Source: an uncultured beta proteobacterium (GTDB taxonomy: Bacteria > Pseudomonadota > Gammaproteobacteria > Burkholderiales > Burkholderiaceae_C). Taken from it: a stretch of DNA of 37,867 bases. A program made the position numbers and the translations under genes. The notes below the pieces were generated by a model that made no database searches, had not been told where the DNA came from, and worked only from the letters and a program-made list of their open reading frames with translations. The stretch covers positions 1 to 37,867 of the forward strand of contig CAIYDK010000509.1 of assembly GCA_903924955.1 (NCBI GenBank), in the 5' to 3' direction. Numbering within the stretch: position 1 is the stretch's first letter; every line of letters starts with the position of its first letter. Below, in pieces: positions 10,501 through 17,429 of the stretch.

Positions 10501-12351
10501 GAAGGCGTGGCGCAGTTGATGCTCAACGTAGCGGGCAGCAAAGACGCCCAAATCTCCCTGTTTGTCGACCCGGCTTTGCCCGTCTGGGTGATGTCTGACC
10601 CCACGCGCCTGCGCCAGGTGCTGTTTAACTTGCTGGGCAATGCACTCAAGTTCATCCCCAAGGGGGTGGGCCGGGCGATGCTGCATGTGCACCCCATGGT
10701 GCGACCTGACGGCGTGGACTGTGTGCAGTTCTCTGTCATCGACAACGGCATTGGCATGAGCCCCAAGGTGGTGGCAAAGCTGTTTCAACCCTTTACGCAG
10801 GCCGATGCCACGACTGCACGCAAGTTCGGCGGCACTGGCCTGGGCCTGTCGATCACGCAGCGGCTGGTGGAGATGATGGACGGGCGTATCAGCGTAACCA
10901 GCACCCCCGGTGTGGGTTCGGAATTTATGGTCGAGTTCCCGTTGCGGGCAGCCATTGCACCGAGTGGCCGCGCACCCAGCAGGACGCCCGACCTGAGCGG
11001 CCTGCGCGTGCTGGCGGTCACCCCGCTGGCAGCCTGCTCGACCTTGTTTCAGGTGTACCTGGGAGCCGCCGGTGCGCAGGTTCGCGTCGTGCCTGACCTG
11101 AGCACGGCGCGTGCCGAACTGGCCGGTATGGCTAACATCGCGCACACCGCGCAACAGCCTGGCGACATTGTGTTGCTGCTAGACCTGGATGAAGCGGGTG
11201 ACGAAGCCGATGCTCCACCCGCCGACCCAAGCGCAACTGACACTCCCTTGCCCGCCGGCGTGCGGGTGGTGCGGCTGGTGAACCGCGCCGACCACCAGGA
11301 GCCAGTGCCCGAAAGCCAGGTCCTTGAAATCCGGGTGCTCGCACGCCCCCTGTTGCACCACGACCTGATTCACGCTGTAGCCGTGGCTGGTGGGCGTGTG
11401 CGCGAGACCGATACCGTCCAGACCATCGAGAGGCGTCGCACTCCAAGGTTCAAGGCCCCCAGCGTGCAAGTAGCCGCGCAAACGGGCTGCCTGATTTTGA
11501 TTGCCGAAGACAACGAGACCAACCGCGATGTGATGCGCGAGCAACTGCGCCTGCTGGGCTACGCCTGTGAGATGGCCAACGACGGCGCGCTGGCCTTGCA
11601 GATGTGGCGGGACGGTCTAGCGGCGCGTGATGGCCAGGCGGACCGCTATGCCCTGCTGTTGACCGACTGCCATATGCCCAATATGGACGGTTTTGAGTTG
11701 ACCGAGGCGATTCGCACAACGCAGGCCGCGCTGGCGCACCTGCCCATCATCGCCATCACCGCCAACGCCATGCAAGGTGAAGCCCAGCGCTGTCGCGCGC
11801 GTGGCATGGATGACTATTTGTCCAAGCCTCTGCGCTTGAACGAGCTCGGCCCCATGCTGGCCAAGTGGATGCCCGAGGCCGTGCCCGTCATGGTGCAGCC
11901 GGACTCCGAGTACCCCGAACCCTTGCCCGTTCAAGCCGCGCTGATTCAGGGGCTCGACTCGGCTGGGGGCGATGACACCCGTGCCGTCTGGAACCAGGGC
12001 ACCCTGAATGATCTGGTGGGCGACAACCCGGTCATGCACAAGCGCCTGCTCGAAAAGTTCATGGTCAATGCCAAAGAGCAGTTGACCAGCATAGCCACCA
12101 GCACCGCCGCAGGCAAACTGAGTGAGGCCGCAGGCGTTGCCCACACGCTCAAGTCAGCCGCGCGCAGCGTGGGCGCACTGGCCCTGGGAGAACAGTGTCA
12201 GGCCATCGAGACCGCAGGCAACGCCGGCGATGCTGCCACTTGCACCGCTCTGGCGCCGGGCCTGACAGCGGCCTTTGCAGCCGCGGCACTGGCCATTAAC
12301 AGCCATTTGGCGCCACAGAGCGTTGGCATCCAGGAGAGTACTGTCACATGA
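7546..12351 (+). CDS. hybrid sensor histidine kinase: MASE1-like membrane domain, PAS/PAC repeats, GAF, HisKA-HATPase, degenerate REC, REC, Hpt
   Basis: N-terminal multi-TM region; PAS/PAC blocks ending in 'DITGRKR', 'DITETRK' and 'DITERKR'; GAF 'IGQGVASCGTAAFTGRPVLVNDIASHPYW'; H-box MSHEIRTPMNGVIGM; GGTGLGLSI; REC ILIAEDNETNRDVM...LLLTDCHMPNMDGFEL; Hpt AHTLKSAARSVGA. Confidence 0.9.
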   Translation: MNRLNPPQRATEVLRLLGVALFYGLIALLVNHYFSISGRASVFYLASGLALAAVLIGGPRYFWAVFLGSLVNSLVGGVEWWGATGAALGSALAALAGAWLIRRNGKFNADLPSLRNVWAVVSWGGAVACTISATAGSTTLLLRGVLGLDDFVQNLVYWWMGDVFGVVVLTPLLLVWWSVASQKHPLPSVRQVAEAALIFATTALVGTVIFLDWGHDGLPMVVHLAVDEVAQGYWMFLFVAWTALRLGQRGTSLVLLLIACMGAAGVVQGTGFFRNSVSLSDMTGYWFFNLILSMVGLSLATYVTASRKALERLARSEARISLQYTNALAALDHHAIVATADVQGRILSVNEKFCQISGYTREELLGQDHSKLNSGIHTKGFFKEMYLTLASGESWHAEVCNRAKDGQLYWVQSTISPFMGKDGKPTMYVAIHTDITGRKRIELQFQQSQERLLVATRSGGIGIWDWNLQTNELIWDDMMLVLYGLQREGFSGAIDAWQVGIHQDDLEAQLVNTQNAIAGTHVFDTEFRVVHPDGSIRHLKANADVVRDSQGTALRMVGVSWDITETRKQDAELANYRSNLEQLVAKKTAEVQGSADAVKHALFELKQQRQVIDQHAIVTLCGLDGRITYGNPKFTEVSGYTQDEFLGQDHKLVNSDHHPRGFFKDMYDTINMGGVWRSEVCNRTKDGSLYWVDSTVAAFMGEDGKPREYIAVRTDITERKRSEHFEVMRSQTMEQLAADAPLTQVLQDIAHHVESISPMLICSIMLLTEDGTHLRLGAAPSLPDFYNEAIENIAIGQGVASCGTAAFTGRPVLVNDIASHPYWEKYRDLAARAGLGACWSEPVIAMDGKILGTFAIYHRSAHTPQPANLVFISLCSQLVGSAIEQRRASTERKQAEEAAHAANRSKSEFLANMSHEIRTPMNGVIGMVDILQQTSLLPEQARMLETIHGSSMALLSILNDILDFSKIEAGKLEVENIPTHLREVTEGVAQLMLNVAGSKDAQISLFVDPALPVWVMSDPTRLRQVLFNLLGNALKFIPKGVGRAMLHVHPMVRPDGVDCVQFSVIDNGIGMSPKVVAKLFQPFTQADATTARKFGGTGLGLSITQRLVEMMDGRISVTSTPGVGSEFMVEFPLRAAIAPSGRAPSRTPDLSGLRVLAVTPLAACSTLFQVYLGAAGAQVRVVPDLSTARAELAGMANIAHTAQQPGDIVLLLDLDEAGDEADAPPADPSATDTPLPAGVRVVRLVNRADHQEPVPESQVLEIRVLARPLLHHDLIHAVAVAGGRVRETDTVQTIERRRTPRFKAPSVQVAAQTGCLILIAEDNETNRDVMREQLRLLGYACEMANDGALALQMWRDGLAARDGQADRYALLLTDCHMPNMDGFELTEAIRTTQAALAHLPIIAITANAMQGEAQRCRARGMDDYLSKPLRLNELGPMLAKWMPEAVPVMVQPDSEYPEPLPVQAALIQGLDSAGGDDTRAVWNQGTLNDLVGDNPVMHKRLLEKFMVNAKEQLTSIATSTAAGKLSEAAGVAHTLKSAARSVGALALGEQCQAIETAGNAGDAATCTALAPGLTAAFAAAALAINSHLAPQSVGIQESTVT

Positions 12352-13175
12352 ATCTCGAAAATCTGTTTCAGCAACCCAGAGCGTTGCCGACTATTCCCAA
12401 AGTCATGCAGGAGCTGATTACCAGTTTCAACGACGAAGATGTGGCGGTCGCACGTCTGGTGGCGCTGATCTCGAGCGACCAGGTGCTCAGCGCCAATGTG
12501 CTGCGCATGGCCAACTCGGCGTATTTCGAGGTGCCCTACACGGTGGGCACCGTGACCGATGCGGTGGCCAAGCTGGGCTTTACCAATGTGCGTTCGCTGG
12601 TGATCAGTATTGGGCTGACGGGTAGCTTCAAAAGTATTCCCGGTATCGATGCGCGACAGTTCTGGCGGCACAGTCTGCACACGGCAGTGGTCTCTCGGCA
12701 CTTGGGCGCACAAGTGGCCATCAAGCCAGATCTGGCGTTTACCGTGGGTCTGATGCACGCCATTGGCGAACTGGTGATGCACCTGGGCATGCCTCAGGAG
12801 ATGCAGGCAGTCGATGCCGCGCAGCGCCTGCTGGATCCCAACCGTCTGGCCACCGAGCAGGCTACCTTTGGCTACACGCACGCTGACGTGGGAGCTGAGT
12901 TGGCGCGCCGGTGGAAGTTTCCGACCCAGTTCTCAAAGGCCATTGCCGGCGCGGCCAACCCGCTGGCACAGACGGACTTTGATCCGCTGGCAGCCCTGGT
13001 GAATATTGCCGCCTGGCGCTCCCGGTCTCAGGAAAACCAGCTCAGCCCCCAAGAGCTGGAGGCTGACTGGTCGAGCAAGCTGGCCGCCAAAATTCCGTTG
13101 TCGCGCAATGCCGTGCTGCAAGACCTGCCGAGTCTGGAGGTGCTGAGTCAGGGGCTGGAGAGTTTGCTGGCCTGA
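12348..13175 (+). CDS. HDOD domain-containing protein
   Basis: LPTIPKVMQELI ... ISSDQVLSANVLRMANSAYFEVPYTVGTVTDAVAKLGFTNVRSLV. 4-bp overlap with the upstream kinase. Confidence 0.9.
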   Translation: MNLENLFQQPRALPTIPKVMQELITSFNDEDVAVARLVALISSDQVLSANVLRMANSAYFEVPYTVGTVTDAVAKLGFTNVRSLVISIGLTGSFKSIPGIDARQFWRHSLHTAVVSRHLGAQVAIKPDLAFTVGLMHAIGELVMHLGMPQEMQAVDAAQRLLDPNRLATEQATFGYTHADVGAELARRWKFPTQFSKAIAGAANPLAQTDFDPLAALVNIAAWRSRSQENQLSPQELEADWSSKLAAKIPLSRNAVLQDLPSLEVLSQGLESLLA

Positions 13176-13181
13176 TCTGGC

Positions 13182-16037
13182 CTACGAATTCAAAGTGGCA
13201 TCTCGCTGGCTTGCCGGAATTGACACCCGTACCATGTTCTTGACTTCGGGCAGGCAGGAGCCGCAGTTGGTGCCGCACTGAAGCGCAGCCTGTAATTGCA
13301 CCAGGCGCTGATCCTCATTGCCTTTGCAGTTGACCAGTTGTGTGGCGATGGCGCTCTCGGTCACGTTGAAGCAGGTGCAAATCTGTTTGCCGCGCGATTG
13401 CACGGCCGCCGGGGGCTTGGCACTTGGCGCGAGCAGCATGCGGCCAAAGGCCTGAGCGGGGAGTTCGTCCTGCAGCAGGGTTTTGATCCAGCTCTGGGCG
13501 CTGGTGTCGCCGGCCAGCACAAAGGCGTTGAGGCGACGTTCACCCGCCGCGTCGGCTGGCAACAACTGTATGGCGCGGCGTTGGCCGCGCTTTTTGTCGG
13601 CATAGCGCAGCACATCAATGCCGCCCAGACCCAGCACACGTTCAATGGTGGCAAGGACGTTGTCGGGTGGCGCTTCATAGGCGGCAGCGCGAAACAGGAG
13701 GCCACTGCGCTCGCGGCCAAATGGCGTGCAACTGGCAAACGAAAATAGCGCCATCAGTTCCTTGAGCTTGGCGCGCGCCTGCAGGGCCGCCTCGTCGGGC
13801 AACCAGGCCACGGCCAACAGCGACCAGGGCAGCTCGGCCTTGAGCACCTTGATGGCGGCGTGTTTGAACTCGGGCTGCTTGGAGGTGGGGCAAAAGGCCG
13901 GGCTGGTTAGCGCATTCACCCCCGACAGGCGCTCGCCAATGCTGCTGGAGCCACTTAGAAACTCTTCGCCCCAGTGCATGGCCATGAAGGTTTGTTGTGG
14001 AGCCATTGTGGCGCTGCCCAGTACGGGTACAACGATGGAGCCTCGTTTGCTGGTGACGTGCACGAGGTCGCCATCCAGCAGGCCCTGGCGGGTCATGTCC
14101 TGACGGTTCATCTCGATGGATGGCTCGCCCACATGGCCGAAAAGTCGACCCAGTGTGCCGGTACGGCTCATGCCGTGCCACTGGTCGCGCAGTCGCCCGG
14201 TGTTGAGTGAGAACGGGTAGCGCGTCTCACGCGGCTCGGCCACTGGCTTGTAGACCGTATCGGCAAATTTTGCCCTGCCATCTGCGGAGGGAAAAATGCC
14301 GTCTGCATAGAGCCGCTGCAATCCCGCTGTCTGTCCTTCGGCAAGCGGCCATTGCTGTGGGGCTTGGTCGAGCATGGCGTAGGACATGCCGGTGATGTCG
14401 AGGTCACGGCCCCGCGTGGATTCGCGGTGCTCGTTCCAGATGGACTCGGGGCTGGTGTAGGGGAATATCGGTTTACCGTGGCCCATTCCAATAGCCTCAA
14501 GGCAGCGTGCGAAGTCGATGGCTATTTTCCAGTCGTGACGCGGTCCATTTTCACGCTGCCCGGGGGGTGCGACCGCGGCCCGCACCCGAGAAATCCGGCG
14601 CTCGCTATTGGTAACGGTGCCTTCTTTTTCGCCCCAGGTGGTGGCAGGCAGCAGCAGGTCGGCGTAACGGCAGGTGGCGGTGTTGTTAAAGGCTTCCTGC
14701 ACCACCACGAACTCGGCGCGCTCCAGCGCACGGCGCACGGTGGCCTGGTCGGGCATGCTTTGGGCCGGATTGGTGCATGCAATCCACAGGGCTTTGATCT
14801 CGCCGTCGGCGGCAGCCTGGAACATCTCTATGGCGGTCTTGCCGGGTTTTTCTGGCACCGAAGGGACACCCCACAGTGCGGCAACTTCAGCGCGATGCTT
14901 TGGGTTGCCCAGGTCACGATGCGCGGACAACAGATTGGCCAGTCCACCCACTTCGCGCCCGCCCATCGCATTGGGCTGGCCGGTCAGGGAAAACGGGCCG
15001 GCCCCGGGCTTTCCGATCTGGCCGGTAGCCAGGTGCAGGTTGATGAGGGCTGCGTTCTTGGCCGTGCCACTGCTGGACTGGTTGAGGCCCTGGCAGTACA
15101 GGCTGAGCGTGGGTGTGCGCGCCGAGCCATTCAGGTGCTGCATACCGGCAAACAGGCGGGTCGCCTTGAGTAGGGCATCCTTGGTGATTCCGCAGGCCTG
15201 TGCCACCACAAATGGGTTGTAGTCGAGCACCGTGTTTTTGAGCGCTTTAAAGTCGTTCGTGTGGTTGGCGATAAAGGCCTCATCCAGCCAGCCTTCCCAG
15301 GCCATGATGTGCAGCATGCCGTTGAAGAGCATCACGTCGGTGCCTGGCTGAATGGCCAGATGCACATCGGCGATGCCGGCCGTGTCGGTGGTGCGCGGGT
15401 CAACCACCACCACGCGCAGGTTGGGGTTGGACTTTTTTGCATCTTCGATCCGGCGAAACAAAATGGGGTGCGCAAACGCGGTGTTGGAGCCTGCGATGAA
15501 GATGCACTGCGCGTGGTTGATATCGTCATAGCAGGCCGGTGGCGCGTCGGCACCCAGAGTCTGTTTGTAGCCGGCCACGGCGCTGCTCATGCACAGGCGC
15601 GAATTCGTGTCGATGTTGTTGGTGCCAATCAGACCCTTGGCCAGCTTGTTGAAGGCGTAATAGTCTTCCGTGAGCAGCTGGCCGGAAACATAAAACCCCA
15701 CAGCGTCGGGGCCCTGGCTGCGGATGATGCGCGCAAAATTATCTGTAGCAACAGCAAGCGCGGCATCCCAAGACACCGGCTGGGGCGCCTCGCCCCGATG
15801 CAAACGTTGCAAGGGTTGCAGTAGGCGGGTTTGCTGCGTGACCGCTGTGCTGGCGGTCAGGTGCAGGGTGGCACCCTTGGTACACAGGCGGCCAAAATTG
15901 GCCGGGTGATCGGGGTCCCCTCGCACCCCGGTGATCTGGCCGCCCTCGGACTCTATGATGACGCCACAGCCCACACCGCAGTAGGGGCAGGTTGATGGGG
16001 TCTGGCGAAGTGCGGTCATGGATGGGCTTGCGTGCAA
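13182..16037 (-). CDS. nasA: assimilatory nitrate reductase catalytic subunit, C-terminal BFD-like [2Fe-2S] domain
   Basis: CPYCGVGCGVIIE Fe-S motif; molybdopterin oxidoreductase motifs (GFYVSGQLLTEDYYAFNKLAKG, NSRLCMSSAVAGYK); C-terminal ICTCFNVTESAI...CGTNCGSCLPEVK. Confidence 0.95.
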   Translation of the reverse strand: MHASPSMTALRQTPSTCPYCGVGCGVIIESEGGQITGVRGDPDHPANFGRLCTKGATLHLTASTAVTQQTRLLQPLQRLHRGEAPQPVSWDAALAVATDNFARIIRSQGPDAVGFYVSGQLLTEDYYAFNKLAKGLIGTNNIDTNSRLCMSSAVAGYKQTLGADAPPACYDDINHAQCIFIAGSNTAFAHPILFRRIEDAKKSNPNLRVVVVDPRTTDTAGIADVHLAIQPGTDVMLFNGMLHIMAWEGWLDEAFIANHTNDFKALKNTVLDYNPFVVAQACGITKDALLKATRLFAGMQHLNGSARTPTLSLYCQGLNQSSSGTAKNAALINLHLATGQIGKPGAGPFSLTGQPNAMGGREVGGLANLLSAHRDLGNPKHRAEVAALWGVPSVPEKPGKTAIEMFQAAADGEIKALWIACTNPAQSMPDQATVRRALERAEFVVVQEAFNNTATCRYADLLLPATTWGEKEGTVTNSERRISRVRAAVAPPGQRENGPRHDWKIAIDFARCLEAIGMGHGKPIFPYTSPESIWNEHRESTRGRDLDITGMSYAMLDQAPQQWPLAEGQTAGLQRLYADGIFPSADGRAKFADTVYKPVAEPRETRYPFSLNTGRLRDQWHGMSRTGTLGRLFGHVGEPSIEMNRQDMTRQGLLDGDLVHVTSKRGSIVVPVLGSATMAPQQTFMAMHWGEEFLSGSSSIGERLSGVNALTSPAFCPTSKQPEFKHAAIKVLKAELPWSLLAVAWLPDEAALQARAKLKELMALFSFASCTPFGRERSGLLFRAAAYEAPPDNVLATIERVLGLGGIDVLRYADKKRGQRRAIQLLPADAAGERRLNAFVLAGDTSAQSWIKTLLQDELPAQAFGRMLLAPSAKPPAAVQSRGKQICTCFNVTESAIATQLVNCKGNEDQRLVQLQAALQCGTNCGSCLPEVKNMVRVSIPASQRDATLNS

Positions 16038-16066
16038 ATCGGGCGTCGCTATTGGGTAGGGCGGTG

Positions 16067-16450
16067 TCAGGAAGCGGCGCAGCCGGACTTGGGTCCGGCA
16101 ACGGGGCGGGTCTGGTCAATGGCGTGGCTGGCCAGTTCTACGGTTTTGAGTGACACCTGAGCGCCTTCTACCTTGACTGCAAACTTGGGCGTGCAGCCTG
16201 CGTCGGGCGCTGCCGCCTGGCCGGTGCACAGGCCAATCGTCCAGTTGTGCAGTGGGCAGGCCACGCTGGTTCCAAACACAATGCCTTGTGACAGCGGTCC
16301 GCCCTTGTGCGGGCAGTGGTCCAGCAGAGCGAAGACTTCGTTGGCGTCGTTGCGGAACACGGCCACGTCCAAGCCTTGGGTACGGGCGACGCGGCGCGAG
16401 CCCAGTACGGGGATGTCTTCAACGTGGCAAATCGGGGTCCATTCACTCAT
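16067..16450 (-). CDS. nirD: nitrite reductase (NADH) small subunit, Rieske-type
   Basis: ICHVEDIPVLGSRRVARTQGLDVAVFRNDANEVFALLDHCPHKGGPLSQGIVFGTSVACPLHNW, with CxH...CxxH ligands. Confidence 0.93.
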   Translation of the reverse strand: MSEWTPICHVEDIPVLGSRRVARTQGLDVAVFRNDANEVFALLDHCPHKGGPLSQGIVFGTSVACPLHNWTIGLCTGQAAAPDAGCTPKFAVKVEGAQVSLKTVELASHAIDQTRPVAGPKSGCAAS

Positions 16451-16453
16451 TTT

Positions 16454-16502
16454 GCTATTCCTTTTGTAGCGGCATCATCAGTATTAACGGGGGCTATAGG
16501 CC
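16454..16502 (+). repeat. copy D of the 49-bp dispersed repeat
   Basis: GCTATTCCTTTTGTAGCGGCATCATCAGTATTAACGGGGGCTATAGGCC, between nirD and the P-box protein gene. Confidence 0.65.
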
Positions 16503-16513
16503 CATTTAGAACT

Positions 16514-17314
16514 TTATGTTCGTTGGTTGGCGTACATTCCGGTTACGCGATCCATGACGATCAGCAGGTTCTCGCTGGCCTGGAAAACGTCGATCAGCGC
16601 TTTGGGCGTGCTCGACTCGGTAAGGGTTACCTTTTTCAATGCCGACTCAAAGAACAGCCACTGGCCGTCGGCGACTTTGAGGTCGTCTTCAATTTTTTGT
16701 GTGGTCTCGGGTGCCTTGTGCAGAAGGACCATGGCACCACTGAACTCGCTGCGTGCTTTCTCGATTTCGGCGCTGGCCGTTGCTGCATCAACCGGGAGCC
16801 TTGCCGCCATGAAATACATGGCCATGCGTTGACTCAGCATGCGTTGGCGCCCGGCAATATTGACCAGTTTTCCCAAGGGCTTGGCTTGCACCATCTCATA
16901 TTGCACCGTGCCTTGATGGGCCAGTGTCAGCACACCGGCGTTGAGCTGCAACATATTTGCAGCATTCTCGCGGGAGGGCGCGCTGCCTACCAATGCGGCT
17001 TTGTAGCCGTTCCAGGACGTTTCCAGTTTGGAGTAGGTGTCCTTGATGTCGGCCGATGAGGCATAGGATTTGAGCTCGACCAACTGGCGGTCAAACAGGG
17101 CCATTGATTTGTCCAGGGCGGCCTGTGCGGTGGATTTTTCGATGCCATGCACTAGCGCCAGCCAGGCCTTGCCCATGCGCTGGCTCAGCATACGCTGGCG
17201 CCCCGCCTTGTTGATGGCGTCGCCCAGGTCGGTGACCTGGGCATGCACGCTCAGCAGGGGCAGGCCGACGGCGGCAATCATCAATGTTCTACGGCTTAGC
17301 AGGCTTGGTTTCAT
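16514..17314 (-). CDS. exported PilJ-N/NarX P-box-like protein with two P-box motifs and no output domain
   Basis: Twin-arginine-like leader MKPSLLSRRTLMIAAVGLPLLSVHA; INKAGRQRMLSQRM and VNIAGRQRMLSQRM. The rest is helical, with no further TM or signalling domain recognised. Confidence 0.85.
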   Translation of the reverse strand: MKPSLLSRRTLMIAAVGLPLLSVHAQVTDLGDAINKAGRQRMLSQRMGKAWLALVHGIEKSTAQAALDKSMALFDRQLVELKSYASSADIKDTYSKLETSWNGYKAALVGSAPSRENAANMLQLNAGVLTLAHQGTVQYEMVQAKPLGKLVNIAGRQRMLSQRMAMYFMAARLPVDAATASAEIEKARSEFSGAMVLLHKAPETTQKIEDDLKVADGQWLFFESALKKVTLTESSTPKALIDVFQASENLLIVMDRVTGMYANQRT

Positions 17315-17429
17315 GGCATCCTCAATTCAGAAAAGCGCCAGTGTCTCGCGGACGGGGTTTTTCAAAAATGGGGTAGTTAAAGAATTTCATAAAAACACAA
17401 CAATTGGTAACAAAGCGTCATGGAGGTGT

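Noticed and set aside
8902-11154. Two long minus-strand ORFs (367 and 363 aa) opposite the hybrid kinase
   Set aside because: Shadow ORFs antisense to a multi-domain kinase with clear motifs; composition is not protein-like.
15728-15775. Possible seventh copy of the 49-bp repeat inside nasA (ATTATCTGTAGCAACAGCAAGCGC)
   Set aside because: Only short fragments resemble the consensus and the conserved GGGGGCTA end is missing; probably chance.
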